Of a stretch of 64,000 nucleotides of DNA, positions 24,777 through 33,862 are shown in pieces. The DNA lies in NCBI RefSeq assembly GCF_024199795.1, contig NZ_JANADK010000001.1:6200001-6264000 (forward strand), given 5' to 3'. The notes under the pieces are model-generated. The model was not told the DNA's origin and did not search any database. It saw nothing but the letters and a program-made list of their open reading frames with translations. The stretch's first letter is position 1. Every line of letters starts with the position of its first letter. Source of the DNA: Bradyrhizobium sp. CCGB01 (GTDB lineage: Bacteria; Pseudomonadota; Alphaproteobacteria; Rhizobiales; Xanthobacteraceae). Position numbers and translations under genes: made by a program.

Positions 24777-25979
24777 TCAGGCTACGGAGCGGATCAGGCT
24801 GCGGTGATGCGGCGGCAGCGGCCGGGAGAGCGTGGTGATCAGCTCCTGGATCGAACTCAAATTATGCACGGGCCGGAATTCGTCAACGTGCGGGAGCATC
24901 ATTTTGATGCCCTGCGCCTTGGCCTCGAAGCCGCCGAACCGCAGCAGCGGGTTGAGCCAGATCAGCCGCCGGCAGGACCGGTGCAGCCGGTCCATCTCGA
25001 AGGCGAGCCTGGAATCGGCCTCCCGCTCCAGCCCGTCGGAGATCAGGAGCACGATGGCACCCTGGCTCAGCACGCGCCGCGCCCACAATTTGTTGAAGTT
25101 GTGCAGCGAGGCCGAGATCCGGGTGCCGCCGGCCCAGTCCTCGACCGAGGCCGAGCAGCTTGCCAGCGCCTCGTCAGGGTCGCGCTGGCGCAGCGCACGG
25201 GTGACGTTGGTCAGCCGCGTGCCGAACAGGAACACCGAGACGCGCTTGCGCGCGTCCCCGATGGCATGCAGGAAATGCAGGAACAGGCGGGTGTACTCGC
25301 TCATCGAGCCCGAGATATCGAGCAGCGCGACGATCGGCGCCGGCTTCTCGATACGCCCCAGGCGATGGATGTCGATGATGTCACCGCCGGTGCGGAGCGA
25401 TGCGCGCAGCGTGCGGCGCAGGTCGAGACGCAGCCCGCGCGGATCGGGTCGGTGCCGGCGCGTCAGCAGCTCGGCCTGCGGCAGGTGCATGCGCTCGATG
25501 GCGCGGAGCGCTTCGGTGATCTCGGCCGCGCTCATCTGCGCAAAATCCTTCTTCTGAAGGATCTCCTTGTCGGAGACCGACAGGCGCAGATCCTGCTCCT
25601 GGTGCTGCGGCGTCTCGGTCATGCGCGGCTGCGACATCGCCTCCTGCACGCGGCGGGCGCCGGCCTGCGGCTTCTTCTTGGCCTGCTCCGGCAGCGGCAC
25701 CGAGTCCAGCATGTGCTTCCACTCTTCCGAGGCGCGGAAGAACAGGTTGAAGGCCTGCTTGAAGATCAGCGCATGCTCGTGGCGCTTGACGAAGATCGCC
25801 TCCAGCGTGGTGAAGACGTCGGCGCGGTTGCCGATGTCGATCACCTGGAGCGCGCTCATGGCGTCGATCACCGCCCCCGGCCCGACCGGCATGCTCGCTG
25901 CTCGCAACGCACGGGCAAACCCGACGATGTTGTCGGCGAACTGCTCGGTTTGCTCGGGCGCCAGGTGGTTGATGGCCAT
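24777..25979 (-). CDS. coxE: CoxE-like VWA domain protein
   Basis: 400 residues of the CoxE/VWA_CoxE family. The C-terminal von Willebrand A domain has the metal-ion site VALLDISGSMSEYTR, GGTRI and LISDGLERE. CoxE works with the AAA ATPase CoxD to mature the copper-molybdenum centre of CO dehydrogenase in Oligotropha, by established work on that cluster; MoxR-VWA pairs also serve other metalloenzymes. coxD lies 69 bases upstream on the same strand. Confidence 0.87.
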   Translation of the reverse strand: MAINHLAPEQTEQFADNIVGFARALRAASMPVGPGAVIDAMSALQVIDIGNRADVFTTLEAIFVKRHEHALIFKQAFNLFFRASEEWKHMLDSVPLPEQAKKKPQAGARRVQEAMSQPRMTETPQHQEQDLRLSVSDKEILQKKDFAQMSAAEITEALRAIERMHLPQAELLTRRHRPDPRGLRLDLRRTLRASLRTGGDIIDIHRLGRIEKPAPIVALLDISGSMSEYTRLFLHFLHAIGDARKRVSVFLFGTRLTNVTRALRQRDPDEALASCSASVEDWAGGTRISASLHNFNKLWARRVLSQGAIVLLISDGLEREADSRLAFEMDRLHRSCRRLIWLNPLLRFGGFEAKAQGIKMMLPHVDEFRPVHNLSSIQELITTLSRPLPPHHRSLIRSVA

Positions 25980-26048
25980 GGTTCAGCACTCTCACTCGTC
26001 ATCCCGTCGCGGCGCGCCGAATGACGAGCTCAGTCGTGACGCGGAGCG

Positions 26049-26987
26049 TCAATTCTCGCTCGTTGCTTCCTTCAGCACCTTCTGCAGGGTATCGCCCTGC
26101 ATCCGGGTGATGTCGTCCTGGTACTTGAGCAGCGCGCCCAGCGTGTCGCCGACCACTTGCGGGGTCAGCGAGCGGGCATCGAGCTCCGACAGCGCGGTGG
26201 CCCAGTCGATGGTTTCGGCGACGCCCGGCGACTTGTAGAAGTCCTGGTTACGCAGCGCCTGGACGAAGCGCACGACCTGCTGCGACAGCTTTGCCGAGAT
26301 GCCGGGCACGCGCGTCTTGACGATCGCGAGCTCACGCTCGGCGGCGGGATAGTCGACCCAGTGATAGAGACAGCGCCGCTTCAACGCGTCGTGGATCTCA
26401 CGGGTGCGGTTGGAGGTGATGATCACGATCGGCGGGTGTGGGGCCTTCACGGTGCCGAATTCGGGGATGGTCACCTGGAAGTCGCTGAGGATTTCGAGCA
26501 AGTACGCCTCGAACGCCTCGTCGGCGCGGTCGAGCTCGTCGATCAGCAGCACCGGCGGGCCGGCAACGTCGGGCTCCAGCGCCTGGAGCAGCGGCCGCTT
26601 GATCATGTAGCGATCGGCGAAGATGTCGCTCGAAAGCTGCTCGCGGTCGGTGTCTCCGGCGGCTTCCGCCATCCGGATCGCGATCATCTGCGCGGCGCTG
26701 TTCCACTCGTAGACCGCGGAGGACACGTCGAGGCCTTCGTAGCACTGGAGCCGGATCAGCTTCCGCCCGAGAGCTGCCGACAGCACTTTTGCGATCTCGG
26801 TCTTGCCGACGCCGGCCTCGCCTTCCAGGAACAGCGGACGCCCCATGCGCAGCGACAGATAGGTCACCGTCGCCAACGACCGCTCGGCGAGGTAGCCGCG
26901 CGACGTCAGGAGTTCGAGCATCGCATCGACCGATGCCGGCAATACAACTGAAGTATTGGCACCGGACGTATTGGCCGCTGAGGTCAT
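26049..26987 (-). CDS. coxD: CoxD-like MoxR family AAA ATPase
   Basis: 312 residues. Walker A LEGEAGVGKTEIAKVL, Walker B PVLLIDELDRADEAFE, sensor 1 VIITSNRTREIHDALKRRC, a typical MoxR AAA+ protein. Paired with the VWA protein downstream, as in CO-dehydrogenase maturation clusters, where CoxD assists copper-sulfur insertion next to molybdenum. Together with coxS, coxM and coxG it identifies the cluster as cox-like. Confidence 0.9.
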   Translation of the reverse strand: MTSAANTSGANTSVVLPASVDAMLELLTSRGYLAERSLATVTYLSLRMGRPLFLEGEAGVGKTEIAKVLSAALGRKLIRLQCYEGLDVSSAVYEWNSAAQMIAIRMAEAAGDTDREQLSSDIFADRYMIKRPLLQALEPDVAGPPVLLIDELDRADEAFEAYLLEILSDFQVTIPEFGTVKAPHPPIVIITSNRTREIHDALKRRCLYHWVDYPAAERELAIVKTRVPGISAKLSQQVVRFVQALRNQDFYKSPGVAETIDWATALSELDARSLTPQVVGDTLGALLKYQDDITRMQGDTLQKVLKEATSEN

Positions 26988-27048
26988 GAAAAAGCCAGTC
27001 TCGCTACGCCCTCACCGGGGACAAGTATGGCCGAGGCGTGAGGTTCAC

Positions 27049-27855
27049 TCACTCCTTGGCATTGGCGGCATCGAGGGCGCGCCGCGTCAGCACCCCGATG
27101 AGATGCGCGCGGTATTCGGCGCTGCCGTGGATGTCGCTGTTGAGGCCGTCCGCCGGCACCTCGATGCCATCAAGCGCCTTCGCGGCGAAGCGCTTCTTCA
27201 GGGCTTCCTCGAACGCGGTGACGCGGAACACGCCTTCCGAGCCGGCGCCGGTGACGGCGACCCGCACGTCGGACGGACGCCGCGCCACGAACACGCCGAC
27301 CAGCGCGTAGCGCGAGGCCTGGTTGCGGAACTTGATGTAGGCCGCCTTCTTCGGCAGCGGGAACATCACCTTGGTGATGATCTCGTCGGCTTCGAGCGCC
27401 GTCGTGAACAGGCCCTGGAAATACTCTTCCGCCTTGAGACGGCGCTTGTTGGTGACGATGGTGGCCCCCAGCGCGAGCACCGCGGCCGGATAGTCCGCGG
27501 TCGGATCGTTGTTGGCGAGCGAGCCGCCGATCGTGCCCTTGTGGCGCACGGCGGGATCGCCGATCTGGCCGGCAAGGCTCGCCAGCGCCGGGATGGCTTC
27601 ACCGACGATCGCGGAGCTTGCGACCTCGGCGTGCCTGGCGGTGGCGCCGATCACGAGCGCGCGACCCTTCATCTCGATCGTGTCGAGCCCCTCGATATGG
27701 GAGAGGTCGACCAGATGCGGCGGGCTGGCGAGGCGCTGCTTCATGACGGGAATCAGCGTGTGGCCGCCGGCGATCACCTTGGCGTCTTCGTTCTTCACCA
27801 GGAGATTGGCGGCCTGGCGAACGGTCCCAGGGCGATGATATTTGAATTCGTACAT
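27049..27855 (-). CDS. coxM: CO dehydrogenase-like medium (FAD-binding) subunit
   Basis: 268 residues of the xanthine-dehydrogenase-family FAD subunit. FAD motifs AGGHTLIPVMKQRLASP and KGTIGGSLANNDPTADYPAA are intact; the C-terminal CO_deh_flav_C domain follows. Start ATG at 27855 (MYEFKYHRPG), 32 bases after the coxS stop. It passes electrons from the iron-sulfur subunit to an external acceptor. In known enzymes it needs a large molybdenum subunit, which is not encoded in this window. Confidence 0.9.
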   Translation of the reverse strand: MYEFKYHRPGTVRQAANLLVKNEDAKVIAGGHTLIPVMKQRLASPPHLVDLSHIEGLDTIEMKGRALVIGATARHAEVASSAIVGEAIPALASLAGQIGDPAVRHKGTIGGSLANNDPTADYPAAVLALGATIVTNKRRLKAEEYFQGLFTTALEADEIITKVMFPLPKKAAYIKFRNQASRYALVGVFVARRPSDVRVAVTGAGSEGVFRVTAFEEALKKRFAAKALDGIEVPADGLNSDIHGSAEYRAHLIGVLTRRALDAANAKE

Positions 27856-27887
27856 CTGAATGTCCTGATCGCAGAATGCGCGCGCGG

Positions 27888-28373
<486 letters not shown>

Positions 28374-28519
28374 AAGCACTCTCTGTCAGCGCCCCGACGG
28401 GTCCCGTCGAAGCGGTTCTTATAATTATTCCAACCCATCATATGGGCCATTATGCCCCGGGGCAACATCGCCCGGGGCGCAAGCGGCCATGCCAAAAGGC
28501 GCAGTGCTGAAGCCGGGGT

Positions 28520-28966
28520 TCAGCCCTGTACCGCCTTGGCGAAGTTCGCGAAAAATTCGTCGGCCAGTTTCTTGGCGGTGCCGTTGATCAGGCGCTGGCC
28601 GAGCTGCGCCAACTTGCCGCCGATCTGCGCCTCGACGTCGTAGGAGAGCAGCGTGCCGCCGTCCTTCTCCGCCAGCTTGACCACGGCGCCGCCCTTGGCA
28701 AAGCCGGCCACCCCGCCCTCGCCTTCACCGGAGATCTTGTAGCCGTTCGGCGGGTCCAGATCGGAGAGCGTGACCTTGCCCTTGAAGCGCGCCGACACCG
28801 GCCCGACCTTCATTTTCGCCGTCGCGCGAAAGCCGCCGTCGTCGGTTTTCTCCAGCTCCTCGCAGCCGGGGATGCAAGCCTTCAGCACCTCGGGATTATT
28901 GAGCTTCTCCCACACGGCCTCGCGCGGCGCCGCAAGCTGGACTTCGCCGTTCATTGTCATGGCCAT
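28520..28966 (-). CDS. coxG: CoxG-like SRPBCC protein
   Basis: 148 residues of the CoxG (CO dehydrogenase subunit G) family: MNGEVQLAAPREAVWEKLNNPEVLKACIPG, described by its marks PREAVWEKLNNP and ACIPGCEEL, then VGPVSARFKGKV and the final helix. CoxG is proposed to anchor or recruit the enzyme at the membrane. Start ATG at 28966 follows GGGAGG. First gene of the cluster, divergent from pcaB. Confidence 0.88.
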   Translation of the reverse strand: MAMTMNGEVQLAAPREAVWEKLNNPEVLKACIPGCEELEKTDDGGFRATAKMKVGPVSARFKGKVTLSDLDPPNGYKISGEGEGGVAGFAKGGAVVKLAEKDGGTLLSYDVEAQIGGKLAQLGQRLINGTAKKLADEFFANFAKAVQG

Positions 28967-29136
28967 GGGGTGCCTCCCGGGATGCGTCACTATAATGCTG
29001 ATCAAGTAACGCACGGAGGCCGCAAAGGAAAGGGCGGCCCAGGGTCACGTGCAATGCATATTCGCAACTGCAAAAAGCTTGCGCTGATGGTTTGGGATTG
29101 GCACAGGCGGGGCATGGTGGTTAGGTCCCGCACGAT

Positions 29137-30492
29137 ATGAGCACATCCCTCTCCCCCCTGCTCGCGCCGATGCTGTCGAGCGCAGCCATGCGCGCGGTCT
29201 GCGACGACCGGTCTACCCTCCAGAACATGCTCGATTTCGAGGCAGCTTTGGCACGGGCCGAGGTCGCCACCGGCGTGATTCCCGCATCCGCGGCGGGCCC
29301 TATCGAGGCCGCCTGCAAGGCGGATACCTTCGACATGGCCGCGCTGGCCGAGGCCGCGACGCGATCCGGCAATCTTGCGATTCCGCTGGTCAAGGCGCTG
29401 ACCGCCAGTGTCGGCAAGGCTGACGCCGAGGCCGCGCGCTACGTGCATTGGGGCGCGACCAGCCAGGATGTCATCGACACCGCGACCATGCTCACATTGC
29501 GCGCCGGCATCGAGGTGCTGGACACCGACCTCAGCCGCGCCATCAGGGGCTTTGCGGCGCTGGCGCGCAACCATCGCAACACCGCGATGGTGGCACGGAC
29601 CTGGCTCCAGCACGCGCTGCCGATGCCGTTCGGGTTGAAGGCCGCCGAATACGCATCAAGCCTCGCCCGCGCCCGCTGCCGCCTGCGGCGGCTCTCCCGC
29701 GAGGGTCTTGCGCTGCAATTCGGCGGCGCCGCCGGCACGCTCGCCGCGCTCGGCGACAAGGGCCTCGCGGTGGCAGAGCGGCTGGCGCAGGAGCTCAACC
29801 TGCCGCTGCCGGAAGCGCCCTGGCACACCCATCGCGACCGGATCGCGGAAGCCGCATCATGCTTTGCGATTCTCGCAGGAAGCTGCGGCAAGATCGCGCG
29901 CGACGTCTCGCTGATGATGCAGACCGATGTCGGCGAAGCCTTCGAGCCCGCCGGCGAAGGCCGCGGCGGCTCCTCGACCATGCCGCACAAGCGCAACCCG
30001 GTAGCAGCCGCAAGCGCGCTGGGCGCCGCGACCATGGCGCCGCAACTCGCTGCGACGCTGTTCGCGGCTCAGGTGCAAGACCATGAGCGCAGCGCCGGCC
30101 CCTGGCATGCGGAATGGCCGACGCTGCCGCAATTGATGCTGGTCGCCTCCGGCGCCCTCGCCGCCATCGTCGACATCGCGGAGGGCCTTGACGTCGATGC
30201 CGCGCGCATGCGCAGCAATCTCGATGCGACCCACGGCCTGATCATGGCGGAAGCGGTCACCTTTGCGCTGGCCGACAAGATCGGCAAGAGCGATGCGCAT
30301 CATCTCGTCGAAGCCGCGAGCAAGCGCGCGGTCGCCGAGAAGAAGCATCTGCGCGAGGTGCTCTCGGCCGATTCGCAAGTCACCGCGCATCTGACGCCGG
30401 AAAAAATTGCGGCATTGTTCGAGCCGATGGCCTATCAAGGGGCATCGCAAGCTTTGATCGACCGGCTGCTCGACAGCCTCGATCGCGAATAG
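29137..30492 (+). CDS. pcaB: 3-carboxy-cis,cis-muconate cycloisomerase
   Basis: 451 residues of the fumarase/aspartase superfamily. The signature GGSSTMPHKRNPVAA and HWGATSQDVIDTA assign it to the class-II PcaB group. It turns 3-carboxy-cis,cis-muconate into gamma-carboxymuconolactone in the protocatechuate branch of the beta-ketoadipate pathway. Followed by pcaD (15 bases) and pcaC. The ring-opening enzyme pcaGH is not in the window. The pathway feeds aromatic acids, such as those from plant material, into central metabolism. Confidence 0.93.
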   Translation: MSTSLSPLLAPMLSSAAMRAVCDDRSTLQNMLDFEAALARAEVATGVIPASAAGPIEAACKADTFDMAALAEAATRSGNLAIPLVKALTASVGKADAEAARYVHWGATSQDVIDTATMLTLRAGIEVLDTDLSRAIRGFAALARNHRNTAMVARTWLQHALPMPFGLKAAEYASSLARARCRLRRLSREGLALQFGGAAGTLAALGDKGLAVAERLAQELNLPLPEAPWHTHRDRIAEAASCFAILAGSCGKIARDVSLMMQTDVGEAFEPAGEGRGGSSTMPHKRNPVAAASALGAATMAPQLAATLFAAQVQDHERSAGPWHAEWPTLPQLMLVASGALAAIVDIAEGLDVDAARMRSNLDATHGLIMAEAVTFALADKIGKSDAHHLVEAASKRAVAEKKHLREVLSADSQVTAHLTPEKIAALFEPMAYQGASQALIDRLLDSLDRE

Positions 30493-30507
30493 ATACGGAG
30501 ACGCCGC

Positions 30508-31290
30508 ATGCCCATGATCGATGCCGACGGTTGCCTGATCAACGTCTCCGTCGAGGGCCGCGATGGCGGGCCGACGCTGATGCTGTCGAACTCGCTCGGC
30601 TGCACGCTGCAGATGTGGGAGCCACAGATGAAGGCGCTGACGCAGGTGTTCCGCGTCATCCGCTACGACCGCCGCGGCCACGGCAAGTCGAACGTGCCGC
30701 CCGCCCCCTATACGATGGAGCGCTTCGGCCGCGACGTGCTGGCGATCCTCGACGACCTCAACATCGAGAAGGTGCACTGGTGCGGCCTGTCGATGGGCGG
30801 CATGGTCGGGCAATGGCTGGGCGCCAATGCGCCTGAAAGATTCGGCAAGCTCATCCTCGCCAACACCTCCTGCTATTATGCCGAGCCGACCAAATGGCTG
30901 GAACGCATCGACGCCGTGAAGAAGGGCGGCATCGCGGCGGTTGCCGACGCCGTCGTCGCGGGCTGGCTGACGCAGGATTTCCGCGAGCGCGAGCCTGATA
31001 TCACCGCCAGGATGAAGTCGATGCTGCTCGCCACCCCTGTCGAGGGGTATCTCGCCTGCTGCGAGGCGCTGTCGACGCTCGACCAGCGCGAGATGCTCGC
31101 CAAGATCAAGAGTCCGACGCTGGTGATCGCCGGCCGCCACGACATGGCGACGCCGATCTCGGCGGGTGAGCTGATCCGCTCGAACATTCCCGGCGCCAGC
31201 ATGACCATCATCGACGCCGCCCATATTTCCAACGTGGAGCAGCCGCACGCGTTCACCGACGCGGTGGTGGGCTTTTTGACGCAACGCTGA
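30508..31290 (+). CDS. pcaD: 3-oxoadipate enol-lactonase
   Basis: 260-residue alpha/beta hydrolase. Nucleophile elbow GLSMGGMVGQ, acid in AGRHDMATPI and catalytic histidine in DAAHISNVEQP. PcaD hydrolyses beta-ketoadipate enol-lactone to beta-ketoadipate. Assignment follows from family match and its place between pcaB and pcaC. Confidence 0.92.
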   Translation: MPMIDADGCLINVSVEGRDGGPTLMLSNSLGCTLQMWEPQMKALTQVFRVIRYDRRGHGKSNVPPAPYTMERFGRDVLAILDDLNIEKVHWCGLSMGGMVGQWLGANAPERFGKLILANTSCYYAEPTKWLERIDAVKKGGIAAVADAVVAGWLTQDFREREPDITARMKSMLLATPVEGYLACCEALSTLDQREMLAKIKSPTLVIAGRHDMATPISAGELIRSNIPGASMTIIDAAHISNVEQPHAFTDAVVGFLTQR

Positions 31291-31301
31291 CCACACAACG
31301 T

Positions 31302-31388
31302 CGTCATTGCGAGCGCAGCGAAGCAATCCAGAAATCCCTCCGCGGTGACAGACTGGATTGCTTCGTCGCTACGCTCCTCGCAATGACG
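31302..31388. repeat. Palindromic repeat (CGTCATTGCGAG family), copy 2, between pcaD and pcaC
   Basis: Begins CGTCATTGCGAGCGCAGCG and ends CGCTCCTCGCAATGACG, with inner GAAGCAATCCAG / CTGGATTGCTTC. Same family as 20926-21042 but ~30 bases shorter in the centre. It ends just before the ribosome-binding site of pcaC, inside the operon. Confidence 0.85.
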
Positions 31389-31402
31389 AAGGAGGAAACA
31401 AC

Positions 31403-31795
31403 ATGGACGACCAGAAGCGCCGCGATGCCGGCATGAACGTGCGCCGGAAAGTCCTGGGCAATGCCTGGGTCGACAAGTCGATCGCGGGTCGCAACGCGTT
31501 CAACACCGATTTCCAGGACATGATCACGCGCTATGCCTGGGGTGAGATCTGGACACGGCCGCATTTCGACGAGCGCACGCGGCGCGTGCTCGTGATCGGC
31601 ACCATGGTCGCGCTGGGGCAGTGGGACGAATTCCGCCTGCACGTGCGCGCGGCGCTCGCCGAGGGTGGCTTCACGCCCGACGACATCAAGGAAATCCTGC
31701 TGCAGCAGGCGATCTACTGCGGCGTGCCGGCGGTGAATCACGCCGTCAAGGAAGCCTCAGCGATTGTGCAGGAGCTCGGCCTGCTCAAGACCTAG
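31403..31795 (+). CDS. pcaC: 4-carboxymuconolactone decarboxylase
   Basis: 130 residues, single-domain PcaC. Marks: RRKVLGNAWVDKSI, RPHFDERTRRVLVIGTMVALG and the active-site segment DDIKEILLQQAIYCGVPAVNHA. It decarboxylates gamma-carboxymuconolactone to the enol-lactone used by PcaD. Start ATG at 31403 has GGAGG before it, in DNA just after the repeat. Its 3' end overlaps the convergent membrane-protein gene by 39 bases. Confidence 0.93.
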   Translation: MDDQKRRDAGMNVRRKVLGNAWVDKSIAGRNAFNTDFQDMITRYAWGEIWTRPHFDERTRRVLVIGTMVALGQWDEFRLHVRAALAEGGFTPDDIKEILLQQAIYCGVPAVNHAVKEASAIVQELGLLKT

Positions 31796-32293
31796 CGGCG
31801 CTGCGGTCTCGACGGTCTCCTGAACGATCTTGGGCGCCGGGTCCGGCCGTTCGATCACCACGACGATGGCGGCACCGAGCAAGAGCAACAGCTCGGTGGC
31901 GTGCAGGCGGAGTGCGGCCAGCTCGCCGACCTTCGAGGCCATCACCATGCTCGTGAACGAGATCAGGCTACCGATTGCCAGCGCAATGCCGAGCGCCTCG
32001 TCGCTGCCGCCGTTCTTGCGGACACGAGGGATGCACAGCAGCACCAGATAGATGGCGAAGAACGCAACGACCGTCAGCCGGCCCAGCGCCAGCAGCCAGG
32101 CGGCACGCACCGTGTCCATCCCCGCCATCTGGAGATGGTCGCTGAGGAACAGCGCCACCGCGACACTCGGCCGCTCATAGAGGCCGTGCACCGGCGCCAC
32201 CATGATGTTGAAGGCCACAAGCGTCCAGGCCGGAATGAAATAGGCCGCCAGCAGGGCGCCGTTGACCGAACCGATCCGCCAATTCCTGAACAT
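31757..32293 (-). CDS. Membrane protein, hypothetical
   Basis: 178 residues with four predicted membrane helices (GALLAAYFIPAWTLVAFNIM, LLALGRLTVVAFFAIYLVLL, ALGIALAIGSLISFTSMVMA, TELLLLLGAAIVVVIE) and a short charged cytoplasmic end. Not recognised as a named family. Its stop lies inside pcaC; the two genes run tail to tail and overlap by 39 bases. Confidence 0.7.
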   Translation of the reverse strand: MFRNWRIGSVNGALLAAYFIPAWTLVAFNIMVAPVHGLYERPSVAVALFLSDHLQMAGMDTVRAAWLLALGRLTVVAFFAIYLVLLCIPRVRKNGGSDEALGIALAIGSLISFTSMVMASKVGELAALRLHATELLLLLGAAIVVVIERPDPAPKIVQETVETAAPLGLEQAELLHNR

Positions 32294-32430
32294 ACCGCTT
32301 CCCGCTTCGCCAGCTTACGCGCCTTCAATGGGAAGGCTTTGCGGGGAGCTAACTCGCATCAGACTATGGCGGCAATTTAAACCCTTTGTTTACCTTAACC
32401 GGCCCGCCGGGCGGGCGTGTCCCAAGAAAA

Positions 32431-32456
32431 GGCCCCGCCTTTCGGCGGGGCCCCGT
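32431..32456 (-). terminator. Rho-independent terminator
   Basis: Perfect 9-bp stem GGCCCCGCC-TTTC-GGCGGGGCC at 32431-32452. Read on the minus strand the hairpin is followed by TTTTCTT, so it terminates the Gln-rich small gene 21 bases upstream (in minus orientation). Confidence 0.85.
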
Positions 32457-32473
32457 CCTCCTGTGCTCCCAAA

Positions 32474-32647
32474 CTAATTGTCCTGACCGTGCTGGCCGCC
32501 CTGCTGCTGGCCGGGCTTTTCGCCCTGGCGCTGCGGATCCTGCTGCTGCTGTCCGGGTTTCTGGCCGCCGCCCTGCTGCTGCCCGGGGCGCTGCTGGCCG
32601 GGGTTCTGAGACTGCTGGCCCGGATTCTGGTTCTGCTGCTTCGTCAT
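32474..32647 (-). CDS. Small Gln/Gly/Pro-rich protein
   Basis: 57 residues, almost wholly Q, G, P, N and charged residues with repeats of PGQQ and QNPGQQ; no hydrophobic segment and no cysteine. It must be disordered. The start ATG at 32647 has GGGAG 8 bases before it and a strong terminator follows the stop, so it looks like a true gene of its own. Similar short PGQQ-rich proteins occur in Bradyrhizobium; the function is unknown, perhaps stress-related by analogy with other hydrophilic small proteins (weak). Confidence 0.7.
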   Translation of the reverse strand: MTKQQNQNPGQQSQNPGQQRPGQQQGGGQKPGQQQQDPQRQGEKPGQQQGGQHGQDN

Positions 32648-32935
32648 GGGGGAAACTCCCTTGTTAGACGCCAGAGGGGAAACAACGGCCGCCATCCATT
32701 TTGGTTCTGTGCGGAACCCGGTTCCTCGCAGCTGCGGAACCCCGGAGATGACATTCGTAATGAAATGACCTCTGTACAAGCCCTTATGTCGATGCCCGGC
32801 CAGTTGCAGCCGCCAGTTCCCTCCTGTTACAAAACGGGAAGAATGCTTAGGGGCTGCCGGGGCCCGAGAAGAAACTCAAGCACACTCTCTCGAATAGCTC
32901 CCTTTGAGCCGCGTCAGGTTTGGTAACGGCAGCCC

Positions 32936-33853
32936 ATGGATTATTTCGCCCAGCAGCTCATCAACGGTCTCGTTCTGGGCTCGATCTACGGCCTGATCGC
33001 CATCGGTTATACGATGGTCTACGGCATCGTCGGCATGATCAATTTCGCCCATGGCGATGTCTTCATGATCGGCGGCTTCATCGCCCTGATCACCTTCCTG
33101 ATCCTGGTCTCGCTCGGCCTGACTGCGATCCCGGTGATCCTGCTTGTGGTGCTGCTGGTCGCGATGGCGATCACTGCGCTCTATGGCTGGACCATCGAGC
33201 GCATCGCCTACCGGCCGCTGCGCCATTCCTTCCGTCTCGCCCCGATGCTGTCTGCGATCGGCATGTCATTCGTGCTGACGAATTACTCGCAGGTGGCGCA
33301 GGGCGCGCGCGTCAAGCCGATCCCGCCCTTCATCACCGGCGGCTACACCCTGCATGAGAGCACGGACGGCTTCGTCATCCAGCTCTCCAACATCCAGATC
33401 ATGGTGGTCGTCACCACCATCGTGCTGCTGGCGCTCTTCACCTGGCTGGTGTCGCGCACCCGGCTCGGGCGCGACATGCGCGCCTGCGAGCAGGACCAGA
33501 CCATGGCGGCGCTGCTCGGCGTCAACGTCGACCGCACCATCTCCATGACCTTCGTGATCGGCGCCGCGCTCGCCGCGGTCGCGGGCCTGATGTACCTGCT
33601 CTATTACGGCCTGGTGGATTTCTTCATGGGCTTCGTCGCCGGCATCAAGGCGTTCACGGCGGCCGTGCTCGGCGGCATCGGCTCGCTGCCCGGCGCCATG
33701 CTGGGCGGTCTCGCGATCGGCCTGATCGAGACGTTCTGGTCGGCCTATTTCTCGGTCGAGTACAAGGACGTCGCGGCGTTCTCGATCCTGATCGTCGTGC
33801 TGATCTTCATGCCGACCGGCCTGCTCGGCCGTCCCGAAGTCGAAAAAGTCTGA
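32936..33853 (+). CDS. livH: Branched-chain amino-acid ABC transporter permease LivH
   Basis: 305 residues, about eight membrane helices. Opening MDYFAQQLINGLVLGSIYGLIAIGYTMVYGIVGMINFAHGDV is the classic LivH start (marks: QLINGLVLG, INFAHGDV), with the EAA-like loop near RLGRDMRACEQDQ and GGIGSLPGAMLGG. It forms the inner-membrane channel with LivM. First gene of livHMGFK; 10 bases before livM. Confidence 0.93.
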   Translation: MDYFAQQLINGLVLGSIYGLIAIGYTMVYGIVGMINFAHGDVFMIGGFIALITFLILVSLGLTAIPVILLVVLLVAMAITALYGWTIERIAYRPLRHSFRLAPMLSAIGMSFVLTNYSQVAQGARVKPIPPFITGGYTLHESTDGFVIQLSNIQIMVVVTTIVLLALFTWLVSRTRLGRDMRACEQDQTMAALLGVNVDRTISMTFVIGAALAAVAGLMYLLYYGLVDFFMGFVAGIKAFTAAVLGGIGSLPGAMLGGLAIGLIETFWSAYFSVEYKDVAAFSILIVVLIFMPTGLLGRPEVEKV

Positions 33854-33862
33854 CGGTCACGC

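Noticed and set aside
28374..28519. A remnant of coxL between coxG and coxS
   Set aside because: The 146-base gap has no open frame with molybdenum-hydroxylase motifs; only an AT-rich stretch and a CCCCGGG hairpin.
32731..32765. GGAAC motifs upstream of livH and the Gln-rich gene as an EcfG general-stress promoter
   Set aside because: GGAAC occurs, but no CGTT at the required 16-17 base spacing on either strand.
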